Below, piece by piece: positions 25,050-37,288 of a DNA stretch of 64,000 nt. The position numbers and the translations under genes were made by a program. This stretch comes from Megamerina dolium. Lineage: Eukaryota; Arthropoda; Insecta; Diptera; Megamerinidae. Position 1 is the first letter of the stretch; every line of letters begins with the position of its first letter. The stretch is from assembly GCA_963854835.1 (NCBI GenBank), contig OY978526.1, positions 74,744,418-74,808,417 on the forward strand, in the 5' to 3' direction. The notes under the pieces were generated by a model. It worked only from the letters and a program-made list of their open reading frames with translations. It was not told the DNA's origin and searched no databases.

Positions 25050-25488
25050 CTTTAACTATTCAGAGAGTAAAAATAATAGGATGGTATATGTAAAATAGTG
25101 GGTGTGATATGCCTGATTTTTAAACATACTCTTTAATAAACTTTCGCTAAAATATATGAGCCACATTTTAAAGGCCTCTAAAGAAACTTCATTGAGTAGA
25201 TGGTAGCACTGGTTTTACATGGGAGCTACATATATGAAATAGTAAATATAATTATTTATAAAATAATAATCTGGTCAAAAAAATATGAAGATGCTATATA
25301 AAATATTAAGCAACTTATAGTAATTAATTGTTTTCTTTTTTTCTGTAATTTCAGTGAATTCGTATTAGAGCTACATGCAATAGTAGATATGGTAAGCCCA
25401 TTTAGAGCGAAAATATTGCTCATTCCCATATTAATATTTTCCTAAATGGTTGATTTGGTATGTTATGGTCATTTAAATTTTCAATCAT
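25050..25488 (+). repeat. GGGCGTGG-family repeat (host of two nested insertions, left part)
   Basis: Carries AAAATAGTGGGTGTGATATG near 25091 and related boxes near 25225 and 25365. The repeat is split by a SINE (25489-25859) and by an RTE (25900-27409). Its continuation is found at 27424 onward. Confidence 0.6.
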
Positions 25489-25859
25489 TAAAATAAAATA
25501 AATAAATATGTGGCACTTAAAGCCCCAAAGGGCTCATTGGCCGAGCTTCTCTTCCATTACTGTTGTGCGTCTTAAATTTGGACAGTATTAGAAGGGACCT
25601 ACTTATTTTAGCCGGTTCCGAACGGCAGAACACTTGTGACATCACTTTTTCTGAGCTTTGTCACAGAGTTCTTTTAGAAGCTTTTTCATGGCAAGTTGTT
25701 ACTGTCGGAAGAATTGCCAATTGCTTGCCGTCAGGTGGGTACCATTCGAAAGAAAAATCTTATCGATATTAAATTTGTTATGCATCAGCCGGGGATTGAA
25801 CCACGACCTACAGATCAGAAGGCGAACACACTAACCATTGAGCTACGGCACCCACCACC
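25489..25859 (-). mobile_element. tRNA-derived SINE with 12-bp target duplication (tail type A)
   Basis: Full-length, well preserved copy in minus orientation. It is flanked by ATTTTCAATCAT at 25477-25488 and 25860-25871. Its tail is TTTA-rich (plus strand TAAAATAAAATAAATAAATA). The tRNA-like head at the right (complement of GGTTCAATCCCCGG and GTAGCTCAATGGTTAG) has recognisable A and B boxes, implying RNA polymerase III origin. It is not a functional tRNA gene. Confidence 0.9.
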
Positions 25860-25885
25860 ATTTTCAATCATGATATATGAGAGCT

Positions 25886-25899
25886 ACATGTACTAGTAG
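25886..25899. repeat. Target-site duplication, left copy
   Basis: ACATGTACTAGTAG, repeated exactly at 27410-27423 around the RTE fragment. Confidence 0.9.
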
Positions 25900-27409
25900 C
25901 CGTTTCAACAACAAAGCTGCAGGTGCTGATGGCCTGCCTGCAGAGTTGTTTAAGACCGGAGGCGATGAGCTGCTCACCCGCATGCACCAGCTCATAAGCA
26001 GAATATGGTCGGATGAAAGCATGCCTGATGATTGGAGGCTCGGTGTTCTCTGTCCTGTACATAAAAAAGGAGACCCCACAATTTGCGCCAACTACCGTGG
26101 AATAAGTCTCCTGAGCATCGCGTACAAGGTTCTATCGAGCGTACTGTGTGAAAGGTTGAAGTCTATGCTCAGCAACCTGATTGGACCTTATCAGTGTGGC
26201 TTCAGACCTGGTAAATCCACCATCGACCAGATTTTCACACTGCGCCAAATCCTGGAGAAGACCCAAGAAAAACAGATCGACACACACCACCTATTTGTTG
26301 ATTATAAAGCCGCTTTCGACAGTCCGGTAAGGGATTACCTCTATGCAACAATGTCTGAGTTCGGTATTCCTGCAAAGCTCATTCGACTTTGTAGAATGAC
26401 ACTGCATAACTCCCGTTGTGCAGTGAAAATTGGGAAGGACCTCTCGGCACCGTTTAATACAGAACGGGGTTTCAGACAAGGTGATTCGTTATCGTGCGAC
26501 TTCTTCAATCTTATTATGGAGAAAATAATACGAGCTGCTGATCTACGACATAATGGGACTATCTTCAACAAAAGTGCATCCTGTTAGCGTATGCCGACGA
26601 TATTGACATAATCGGCATGAACACGCGAGCAGTCAGTGCAGCATTCTCAGAGTTGGAAAGAGAGTCGCGTCGGATGGGTCTCACGGTGAACGAGGGCAAG
26701 ACGAAGTATCTAGTGTCAACAAACAAAGAGTCCCGGCGTCTTGGACAGCACGTCACTGTTGACAACTACGCTTTTGAAGTAGTAAGGGACTTTGTCTATC
26801 TTGGAACCAGCATTAACAGCAGTAATGACGTCAGCTTGGAGATCATGCGTAGGATAACTCTTGCTAACAGGTGTTACTTTAGGCTGAGTAAGCAATTGAG
26901 AAGTCGAGCCCTCTCTCGAAGAACGAAAACTACACTCTACAAGTCTCTCATCATGCCTGTCCTAACATATGGCGCTGAATCCTGGACAATTTCCACCTCG
27001 GATGAGGGAATGCTTGGAGTTTTCGAGAGAAAAGTCTTACGCAAGATCTTTGGACCTATTTGTGTTGGTGGCGAGTACCGAATAAGGTACAACCATGAGC
27101 TGTACGAGCTGTATGCCGATATTGACATAGTAAAGCGCATCAAAATCCAGCGGCTGCGCTGGCTAGGTCATGTCGAGCGAATGGAAGAACACGCTCCAGC
27201 TAAGAAGGTGTTATATTCGGAACCCGCTGGAGGACGACGCAGAAGAGGAAGACCAAACCTCCGGTGGAAAAACCAAGTACTGGAGAACTTGACGACGCTT
27301 GGAATTTCTAACTGGCGCCAGCTAGCGAAGAACAGAAATGGCTGGCGAAGCATGTTATTTTCGGCCTAAATCGATATTCGGTTGTTATGGCCACATAAGT
27401 AAGTAAGTA
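25900..27409 (+). mobile_element. RTE-type retrotransposon, 5'-truncated, one frameshift
   Basis: Best copy in the window. The first frame (to 26587) encodes the reverse transcriptase from AAGADGLPAELF through HKKGDPTICANYRGISLLS, GFRPGKSTIDQIF, FVDYKAAFD and FRQGDSLSCDFFN. A 1-bp deletion near 26575-26580 throws the next block out of frame. In the other frame (to 27369) it continues LLAYADDIDIIG, with YADD intact, then EGKTKY, LRWLGHVERMEE and a basic RRRRGRPNLRW tail. The endonuclease and the start of the element are missing. The 3' end is a short (AAGT)n tail rather than poly(A), as expected of the RTE clade. The 14-bp duplications at 25886 and 27410 mark a single insertion. It is not active, and its GC content is well above its surroundings. 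Confidence 0.92.
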
Positions 27410-27423
27410 ACATGTACTAGTAG
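27410..27423. repeat. Target-site duplication, right copy
   Basis: ACATGTACTAGTAG, directly after the (AAGT)n tail. The first A may belong to the tail. Confidence 0.9.
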
Positions 27424-27655
27424 TCGTGGTGCAGCCATTTTATCTTAGAATATTATGCAGCATAAAGTTAATATGGAAGTTATGGAGGTTTAAATTTATT
27501 TTATTTCCTTAAGTTTGTCTAGTAAATACATGAATTGTTAGTCGTAGTTTGCCTTCATCTACGAAATTTATGGCGTTTTAAATAATAAAAAATCCGTGAC
27601 TTTGTATTGGAGTTATATTTAATAGTGGGCATTGCTCCACAATATCTTGCCCTTA
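27424..27655 (+). repeat. GGGCGTGG-family repeat, right part after the RTE
   Basis: TCGTGGTGCAGCCATTTTAT continues the sequence interrupted at 25899. A further box, GGAGTTATATTTAATAGTGG, occurs at about 27609. Confidence 0.55.
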
Positions 27656-28140
27656 GAGTGATACAATCCTATGACTGACTCCCATTAGCTTTCCCTCCTT
27701 AATGTTTGCTCGAAAGACAATGATCTATATCGACGCTTTATAGGAACTTCCCTAACCCAATAACGAAACAGAAATCACCTATATAATGGTTAAATATATG
27801 TGCGATCCACATTAATTTTTGCTCTTCAACATTTTTGATACATTTTTTGACAACATGACAGAAAAAACACATGAAAATATAGAGTCGCTGCCCAGGAATA
27901 GCTCCTAAAGCAGTAAAATGGCTAACCGCATCATATTTATTTTTCCTCTTCACCATTTTCTGTGAACGTACTTGTCGTACTCTCTATCTCTACTTCTTAA
28001 GCGTAATCCCCTACAAACTTGGTTTTTATAATGGCAAATAAAACTACAAATGATCCAGATTTAATATTTTTACCTAAGCCAAGCCGTTTAAAAATTCGAC
28101 CATTCTAAATATACCTCACTTTAGAGAAGGGAGAATAAAG
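27656..28140 (-). repeat. T155 repeat block
   Basis: Reverse-orientation monomers: GACTGACTCCCATTAGC (27673), ACATGAAAATATAGAGTCGC with TGCCCAGGAATAGC (27870), and TCTCTATCTCTACTTCTTAAG (27980). Confidence 0.55.
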
Positions 28141-29370
28141 CAGATAGCTCTTTTGATCGAGTTGATTATGTATTGAATTTTATCTCAATTATGTACTATT
28201 ATTGAAAAAGAAAAACTTCACAAAATGTACACAATTAGTGACATTTCAAATATTTGAATTATTTTCAATTTGTCATTATACATACTCGCGAACTTACTGA
28301 AATCTCTCAAAGGTAATGTGCATATATGAATGTGCATTCTATGCGTTTGTATTCGTATTTTGTACATAAAAGCAACTTTCTTTTTTACTCAAAAATGTTT
28401 AAAATTTATTTCAGTTTGCTTACGTTGTTTTTACATTTCGTTCAATAATGCATTCCATTTACTTACTTCATATGCATTCTTCATACATTCATACATTTAA
28501 CTTCAGCGTATGTAAAATGATTCGAATTGTTTGGGTATTTGGTTACAATATATGTATTCAAAGGAAATGATGTCGTTATCACAAATTCCATATCTCTATG
28601 AAGTATGAGTATTTACTTCAATTAACAACTGATGATCATATAAGTCGAATAATGAATATATTAATAATGTTCCTTTCATTCGCTTTGATTATAAAAGGAA
28701 TATATGAATATAAAAATCGAAATTCTTACGTAATTTATCAATTCAAAGTATTACATGGCTTAATATTCATGATTATTCATTCACATCCCTATCATTTAGC
28801 TCGTGCAAGTCATGCTCATTGAGTTACAATGTTCGCCTTATCCCCTTTTTCCACACACTCGTTTACACGCGGTGTAAATAGTGGGTGCAACCACAAGAAG
28901 AATTTGCAATACGTAGTAGTTATGTCGTAATGGAGTCTAGGTACGATTGAGGAGTATTTTAAAAATTTGCATTGTTAAATACAAAACCTTATCGCAATGT
29001 AGAAAATGTCACATCTCCCATTGCTGTCATCGATGCACAGTGACTCGTCGTTTAGGCGAATCACAAAATTATCATATTTGTTATTCGATCAGTGATGTTC
29101 CTATATATTGATTAACTATAACACAGAGATGAAAGAGAGATGTTTAAACAATTTTTGCGATTATCAAGACAAAATTACATTTAGTTAGGATTAATCGCCC
29201 ACTTTTTATACATCCCCCTAATGTTTTATTTTTAAATGTCGAGTATAAGAACAAAATTACTTTGAAAACTTACTTTATGTAGTTTTGCCAATAAATCAAT
29301 GTTAATTTCTTACATATTTCAACGCGATTGCATACTTCTAGGGCTAAATATTATAATAAAACAATTAAAT
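28141..29370. other. Unassigned AT-rich sequence
   Basis: No gene, RNA or element that I can support. Confidence 0.4.
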
Positions 29371-29616
29371 GAATGAGGAGAAACTTGAGACCGTCTCACA
29401 TCTGCTGGGTACCTGCACTGCTTTGTGCAAAACACAAAATTCCTGGGATATTACCAGTTAAATGGCTCAGCCCCCTATCAGTGGTTGACATTAGCAGCCT
29501 CCTAAATTTCGTCAAAAGTTCTGGTTGGTTTGACGTAGTAGTACAATGGGTCTTTCACTGGCCTACGTGTGCCCTTCTTTTGAGGGGACGGCCACTCTAA
29601 CCTAACCTAACCTAAA
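29371..29616 (+). mobile_element. 3' end of an R1/LOA-like non-LTR element
   Basis: The frame reads CWVPALLCAKHKIPG and later VVDISSLLNFVKSSGWF. It resembles the C-terminal 'CPAL..RR...LG.......VD...LL.F...SGW' tail after RNase H in R1/LOA/I-type elements. A 3' region with TGGGTCTTTCACTGGCCTA and a small dyad follows, then (CCTAA)n at 29598-29616. The family pattern is recalled, not searched. Confidence 0.5.
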
Positions 29617-30169
29617 ATTACAGAATTTAATCTCCAGTTTATTTTGTAGCAAAACTCAGCTTTAAATCGATTAACAGTTAATTTTAATGTCATTTAAATC
29701 GACCACATTTCCGCCTTTCTGTCTCCCTCTGTATGTCTTCAAATCTAACATATGGACTAGAGCAGTGCAATTGTTAACTGTGACTTTGATGAGTTTAAAT
29801 GGAAGTGATAGAAGAGTCTCCGTGTATAAACATCCAGCTTAGACCCCATTTTACTAATGCCATAAGTCAGAGGTCTCATTGCCCATGATACCCATGTGGC
29901 ATGGGAACTTATCAATTTTGCAAGTGGTTATAGGACTTGTTAAGAAAAAAATGTGTGTCTTTCAAACTTTTATTCACTACATAGTCTCTTGTTTTTATAT
30001 TGCATATTCTATTTAAAAGCCAGATTGAAAACACAGCTAAATTCCACCTGTTTGCATGAAAACATCAGAAACTTTCCATTATTCAGTTCAGGATGCAGCA
30101 CTAAAAATACGGCAGCAAATCATCAAAGCCGCGATCAATCATAAGGGTGGACTAAGGGTCAGACGCTGG

Positions 30170-30680
30170 AAATGCAACTCTGTTCCTCATTTCTAGTACG
30201 GCCTTAGATATCATGAAAAACTGAGAAGTTTACTTTAGTGTCACTGCTATCCATTGACTCAGATGAGCTGTACCATTGTTCATTATTCATAAACGCTGGA
30301 TATTGGACACTGAAATACCAACACAATCTGGTGAAAACATCAAATAGATGAAGATTCACCACAGCATCCAGAGCTGGACCAGATGTAATAGGAAAAGCCT
30401 CCGTACAGCCTGAATCCACAGTACGCTGTAATCATGATAAGATCCTCTTGACTTCAAAAAGCGAAAGTCAACCTACACAGACTCTTAATACCCGAAAAGA
30501 TGACTACATACTGCGTCATCCTTTATAAGAAGGACTCACTCTATCCAGGTAACATGGTTATTCAAGGCCGACTCACAGAATTTTTCACTCTAGTAGGCAT
30601 GTAGAAATAAATATAGTAGATACACTCCTACAACTTCCTACGTACATGCAATACCACTAGATGTTGCAGACCCTTTAGTA
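30170..30680 (-). mobile_element. Decayed non-LTR reverse transcriptase C-terminus
   Basis: On the minus strand the frame at 30204-30419 includes CTEAFPITSGPALDAVVNL and HLFDVFTR, then NEQWYSSSES. This fits the segment after the reverse transcriptase of R1/LOA/jockey-type elements ('G..RTTPT.AL...L.L.PLD.F'). Further 5' (30420-30680) the match is faint (KYLGV-like remnants and stops). Orientation is opposite to the 29.4-kb piece, so they are separate scraps or one rearranged element. Confidence 0.45.
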
Positions 30681-33600
30681 TGAAGAAGGTCATGTTGATA
30701 GGTCTGAAGCTGTACAAATTTACTAACATGCTGAAATTTTTTTCAACAAATTTTCATTGTACAAAGTCGAATCACTGTGCATCGTCGTCATCATCATCGT
30801 CATCGTCTCTTATATGTAACTATTTTCTATATGCTGTGCTCTTCTATCCCACACTTATGGTGTAATATTGTCTGTAACTACCATGCCGTACTCGAATTTA
30901 AACCTGGTAATGTTATGTATTTTGTTGTGTTACTGTTTACGAACGCACAAACACCTCAAGTCAATTTAAATTACAATGAGCTCTTTTATAGCGTTTTTTT
31001 TTTCATTCTGCATTACCTTTCGCTATTACTTTACCGTCATCTGTCTCTTCTACTTGTTACAAAGTTAACAACACTAAAGATGATGATGATGATGATGATG
31101 ATGATGACAATATTAAATGCTGACTTGAGCTCTAAACGAAATTACTATGAGAACATCCACATATTCATGAATACAATACAAACATATATTTAATATGTGT
31201 GTGAGTACATGTAATTCGACATGCATTTTGAAGTGTGTATATTTTTAGCATAAACTTGGCAGAACCCCTCTTATTACATAAACATTCAGATACTCATCGT
31301 ATATACGTACTTCTGCTTTATAACAACACCTTTAGCTATTTTTCACAGTAACAATATTTGATATACACATCCCATATATAGAGCACGTGTGCATGAACAG
31401 AGGCATAACAAGCAATTAAATTTTACAATGCCTTCACATTGAATCACATACACCTATTGCGAAATCTTCAAAAAATCTACTGTTTACATACGAGTTCTAT
31501 GATGCAATTTACGAAAATTTTTCTCTTTTGCAAAGTAATGCTTAAGGAAGCATTTCTCCCTGTGTCTTTGACATGAATAACGACTATTAAAAAGGGGGGG
31601 CAACAATTTCTCATTGAACGAACGTTTTATAAAAATGTAAATTGAGCGAAAAACCTCTTATACAGTAGATATATACGAGTACTACGTAATATATAAAACC
31701 AACGTGATCTGGCATTTTCCCAAAAAATAATATTTGAAACCAACCAAATATAAGTACATTGCGACATGTATCAATGCATAAACGTATTCATCATCAATAC
31801 TTATTTGTAAGCGCATATCATCCATACATTTGTTCGTTTTTTTTTTTTTTTCGGCATGAGTATTCAACTTTATACTGATTAAGCTGCAGGCAACGCAGAA
31901 AAATGGACCAGTTGCTAGGTGGCTACCAACCAATGATATTGATAAATGTGGTTTGTTACTTTTGCAAACTGTTTTTGTTGTTCTGTTCTCGTTCTCTCTT
32001 CTAGTCCACACACATACAATACGAATGAGTTAAATACCTACACAAATATACGTACATATGAGGTTAAATTCATGTGAGAATATATGGCACTGCTTTCATA
32101 TAAATGTCTAAAATAGCTGCGTAAGAATGATTTTACTGGAATTTTTAGGGATTTTCTTTTTGCGTTTTTTTTTTTTTTGTTTTTTTGTATAAATAATATG
32201 AAATTTATCCATTACAAAAAGGAAAACAACTTTAGCAGAAAGTTTTAATTGAAAAATAAGTGATTACTTATAGAGCTTGATTTTTTTTTTTGTGGTATCA
32301 TGCTTTCAACGGGGATTAAACACCGAAAAAATGCATAAAATCTGGCAATTCTTGAGTTATTTATACTCAGTAGGAATTGACATTTCATAATATTGATAAG
32401 TTAGCAACAATCACTTGTGAATTCTACACAATTCCACAAGAACTTCACACATTCCATGATTCGTTCTACAATCTCAGCAGATTGTACCGCCACATAAAGA
32501 AATGGTTGGTTTGGCTCAGATCACATTGCGTTCCTAAAATGTGGGGAACAAAAATTAATGTCGAAACTTTAATGCAAGTACCCAGAATAGCCCCTAAAAG
32601 GAATAAAATATTTGATACCCTAAAATTAACTTAAAGACACATGAAAATCGCAGAATAAAAATTAGAATTTCGAGAAGATTACCTAAAACATATCCTAGAG
32701 GTTCCCAAGAACTTTGGTAGAAGTTTTGCAGAAATACAGCTTCAGTTGTAAATATTATCGGATCTGTACAATTTGATATTTTTTGGATGGCCTCTTCATA
32801 TTCATAGATAATCTAGCATAAAATCGTCTTTCAACATTAACCAACATTTCAAAATCCTTACACACACACTAGCATATTTCGAATGGAATAATTTTTGCTG
32901 CATCAATTTTTTTAAGCTTTATCACAAAGCTCCTTCAACACCATCACCAACAAGAAGAATAGGTATTCAATCTCCCAACACTCTAATATACTTATGCACT
33001 TATGTTATAAATACAATTCCTTAAATTTCAAAAACAGCTCTTCATATGAACGATTTTTGTGAATGAAACGCCTTTTTAATGTTACAAAAAAAAAAAAAAA
33101 GGAACAAATAAATCCGCGCGTTCTCTTGACTGTCATTTATCTAGAAGTAATGAAAATTCGGATTTTATTTTTACATATCATTATACTCATAGACTTATAA
33201 ATATATACACATATGATTACATATAAATTTATATTTACATATATCTATGGTACCTACTTATGTATTTTTCGTCAACGAGAACCTACTTACTACTCTACTC
33301 TCTACGCCAAACATATTGTATTGTTATTTTAGTATGTGTGCGTTTAATTTGATTGATATACTGTTGTGTTGACATTGTTGTCATTTGCTGTGACAAAATA
33401 TAATATTTTTCCAAATATAGGTGACAAGTGCAGAAATTCTCACAGAAATAACAATATATACTATACGTATAGCATAATAATTCGACCCATAAAGGTTAAG
33501 TAAGCAAAGCTTAGTAAAATTTCTCAATTTGATGATTCGAAATATGTTCTAATTTAAATAAGCTTATTTTCTTTTAAGACACATATATTTTATGTAAATA

Positions 33601-33769
33601 TATGCCTTCTCTTAGAGATGATAGAGCTTTTTCGACGTAGTGTTGATCCCGGTAGATTTGGGATTTTTCAAAAATTACATATAAGAACTTTTAAAAAGGA
33701 ATTTTTCCAATAAACACAAATTTAAATAATTTAAAATATTTGCAATTATTAATTTTTTGCTATCTTGAA
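30681..33769. other. Unassigned stretch with microsatellites
   Basis: Contains a (TCA/TCG)n run at about 30782-30808 and (GAT)n at 31079-31107. Poly-T tracts lie at about 31840, 32167 and 32282. A faint T155-like segment (ACATGAAAATCGCAG, AGAGGTTCCCAAGAAC) occurs at about 32570-32720. No coding exon is supported. Confidence 0.4.
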
Positions 33770-34420
33770 GTCCCAGTAAGTGGTGGATATAGGAGATAGG
33801 TGTTTTCAGGAGACGTATTGGATAGGAAAAATTATTAAATCCTCTAGAAGTTACTTCTCATCTGATACTCGTATATGGTAATTTGTCAATTGTTATGAGT
33901 ATTTCAGTTCATTTTGAATGACAGCCGTATTTTTTCTGGAACCCGCTAGAGGACGCGAACGAAGAGGGAGACTCAGCCCATTTCAGCACGACCAAGGGAT
34001 TTCTGGGCTGGCGAAAAATTTTACGGTTGGTCAAAATCTATCAAAATCGGGTGAATGGCTATATAAAACAAGAAGTAAGATAAAGCAAGGAGAATAGGTC
34101 TGAAAACCAATGACTGAAAACCCAAAAGTAATTATTTATAACGATTGTACGGTGCTCTATACTGAAATTTGTATGGTTGTGTAATAAAAAATTTGCTCCC
34201 ATGGTTCCCAGAGGTGGAAATAAGACGAAAGTGTGATTAAGAAAAATATTGGGAAGGAAAAATGAATGAGGGTCGGTGATATATTACGCACCTTGGGGAC
34301 GTTGGAAGAAAATTTTATAAAAATGTCTAATGGAAGCCCCCTAAGAGATGGAAATAGGGGTTAGATATTTTCATGTGGAATGTTGGGGAAAGTAAATTAT
34401 TGGGAGTTGGTCCTAAATTT
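33770..34420 (+). repeat. T155 block split by an RTE scrap
   Basis: Forward monomers: GTAAGTGGTGGATATAGGAGA, TTGTCAATTGTTATGAGTAT, and GAATGAGGGTCGGTGATATAT with CCTAAGAGATGGAAATAGGG. The RTE-derived scrap at 33936-34045 lies between them. Confidence 0.55.
33936..34045 (+). mobile_element. RTE 3' coding scrap
   Basis: GGAACCCGCTAGAGGACGCG and the following codons match the EPAGGRRRRGRP block near the C-terminus of the 25.9-kb RTE copy (here EPARGRERRGRL). About 100 bp of similarity remain; it is old and degenerate. Confidence 0.6.
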
Positions 34421-36690
34421 GAATCGTCTCGAGGTGATTTCTGAAAAGCTATTTATTAGTTTTCGTTGAAAAGTGGATTAAATGTAACTTGGTATGATTT
34501 TCTTCATTAATCCCTTGCTTTCTTTATAAAAGAAGGAGCTCTGTGCAAAAGTTATAAAAATTCAAAGTTTTTTGCGATTTACATTTTCTTTCAATTTTTT
34601 TTTTTTTTTTTTGTAAATTTTCGCTGATTATTTTGTACCAAAAATGCGAACTTGTTTTCATATTTTTAGTCATTGCATGTTAACAATTAAATTAATTAAA
34701 GATATTTGTATTTTGAAAACTCTTACGATCAGATTGGTGTTTTCTTGCTCGAGATATGGTCCAAGTAGTAAATATTTCATCGGAAAAAAATTTCGAAATT
34801 ATATATCAAAAAGTAAAACCAAACTAACAAAATTTTTGGAATATTTAAATTCATCTAATTTCAACTTTTGATTCCTTGTCTATACTTGTGCAATTAAAAT
34901 ATTTTTTTTTTCAATTTGTTTGAAATAATTTTATCACTAAAATTATTCATTTTGCGATGCAAAATTTAAAGCCAATGCTCGAATTCAGCGCATCAAAATA
35001 CTTCAGAGCCAACTTTGGATTACTCAGATTCAAAACTGTGTATTCTTTTACAAATATTTGGAGATTTTTCGAAGCAACATTTAAATTCGGGTATTTCGGG
35101 ATTGGCATTGCAAATATGAATGTGTGTATGTTCAAGTGTATTTACATATATATTCATGTAAAATATTTGTAAGTAAATATGTACATGGAAATATATAAAA
35201 GATGACATTGTTTCCGCTTCATTGAAACCATTTTAAATTTTCAACTCAATTTCAGAATAAAAATTGAATTAATATTTTCTTTTCGCTGAATCTGAAGATG
35301 ACACTTGCGAGTTTAAGATAGAATTTTGGAAAATACTTGCACGTATAAATTTTTACGTTAAATTGTTAATATGAATTCACTTTCAATAGTTTATGCCTAT
35401 TTAAATATTTTGATATTTATCTGATTATGTTAAATCCGATTTTGAATAACGCATGCACATATTTAATTTAAATTTGAAAAGAAAAGAAAAAAAAAAGAAA
35501 TACAATCTAAAATTCAATTGGAAAATTTTATTCAAGCTCCGCTTAACCTATTTACATGTGTATGCATATATTTATATATGTACACACTGGATTTATAAAC
35601 ATACATATATTTTGAATTATTTGTGTGAGAAATTCTACACTTGTCATTCGTATATACAATAATAATAATAATATTTGAGTAAAACACCTATTGCATGTAA
35701 GCGATTGAGAGTATCAATCAAATTAAATTGATAAATTTGACAGACTAACTGCATAACTACTGTATGCTTATGTAATATACGTGCTATAAATTGACAGCTT
35801 TGCACCTCAATCAATTGATATCGACACTTATAATAACTCAAATTTCATCACTTATGTAAATAATGTGCCTATGGTACATATAGTAATATCAATAATTCTT
35901 CAAATTGAAATCTAATACCAGATTGTTTGTCATCGAAATACATTAATTTTATTGAAGTAATTGTGATTTTATTTTTGGAATATAATTATTTTTTCATAAT
36001 AAATATTTTCTTTACTCTTTTTCTTGCAACAATAATAATAATGCGTGAATATCTGCATTATGGTAGTTCTTAACTTCCGACTTTAATATGTTACATCAAA
36101 GTATTAAATAATATACCGCGTAGCATTCTCTTCAAACTAAATCTTACATAATTCTTCTTAGAGCTAAGAACCACTTCAATCTACATATTCATGCGTAGAG
36201 CCAATTGTTGAATAGAAGAATAATCACCCTAACCTGTAGTTACTTAAATGGCAATAAAAACATTATTTTTTAGAATATATGATTGATTGATTGTGTATTT
36301 TTTTGTTTATTTATTTGTTTAAGTACACGTGAAGAAGTACCTAACAAATATATGTAGCACAATAATACAACAACTGCGTGCAAGTAGCTTTTGAGCGTTC
36401 GAAAATTCAATAGACATATTTATATGAGTATGAAATGGTATTTAGACTTACATTTATGCATTTTACTGTTCCCAATTTGATTCTTGGTGTGGTGGATAGA
36501 TAGATTACGACTATTTGCTCACACGAAGCTAGCTTTAGATATTCATTTTTCTTTCATTCGAAGAGAATGAGTGAAAAAAATTACGTATACAAAAAATAAT
36601 AAAGAAAATAAAAGAATCTTAACCTTGTCACTTCCATTAGTATATCTAATTTTGTCCATTGATGATATCCTCTTGAGGCACGTATGTATA
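34421..36690. other. Unassigned AT-rich sequence
   Basis: Nothing supported. Frames at 34644-34871 and 34957-35172 are AT-driven and show no family pattern. Confidence 0.4.
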
Positions 36691-36879
36691 TTTATATTAT
36701 GATTTTAGTGTCGGGCCATGGAGTAAGTACGTGCAGAGGAAATGTTGAGAAGGAAAACTTATTTTCAACCGTTTTTAGAGCAATTCTTGGAAATCTATTG
36801 ATGATTTTCATATGTTCTTTATGGTTATTTTGAATGGGATCTCGCTTAAGGAGAGAGATAGCCGGTAAATATGTTCAGA
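36691..36879 (+). repeat. T155 monomer, left of SINE
   Basis: TTTTCAACCGTTTTTAGAGC, then TTTGAATGGGATCTCGCTTA and GAGATAGCCGGTAAATATGT follow the T155 order, up to the SINE insertion point. Confidence 0.6.
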
Positions 36880-37278
36880 AAAGTGGGTGCCGTAACTCAG
36901 TGATTAGTGCGTTGGCCTTCTGATCTCTATGTCGTGGGTTCAATACCCGGCTGAAGCATAACAATATTTTATATCGAAGAGATTTTTCTTTCGAACGGTA
37001 CCCACCTGTCGGCGAGGATTGTGAATTTTTCCGGCAGTAACAATTTGCCAAAAATGCTTCTTAAAAAGAGCTTTGTGACAAAACTAAGTTAAAGTGATGT
37101 CACAAGGGTTCTGCCTTTCGGAACCGGCTAATATAAGTAGGTCCCTTCTAATGCTATCCAAATGTTATTTCAACGCACAACAGTATTGGAAGAGAAGCTC
37201 GGTGGTATCACAGTGGGCCTTTCTAGTCTAAGTATGTCCTCTCTAATAGAGAGGACAAGCACATAACCTAACTTAACC
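36880..37278 (+). mobile_element. tRNA-derived SINE with target duplication (tail type B)
   Basis: Full-length plus-strand copy. The head is GTGCCGTAACTCAGTGATTA and the B box is GGTTCAATACCCGG. After GAAGAGAAGCTCGG it switches to tail B: TGGTATCACAGTGGGCC, then a perfect hairpin GTCCTCTC-TAATA-GAGAGGAC (37237-37257), then ACCTAACTTAACCT. It is flanked by TATGTTCAGA at 36870-36879 and 37279-37288. Confidence 0.88.
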
Positions 37279-37288
37279 TATGTTCAGA

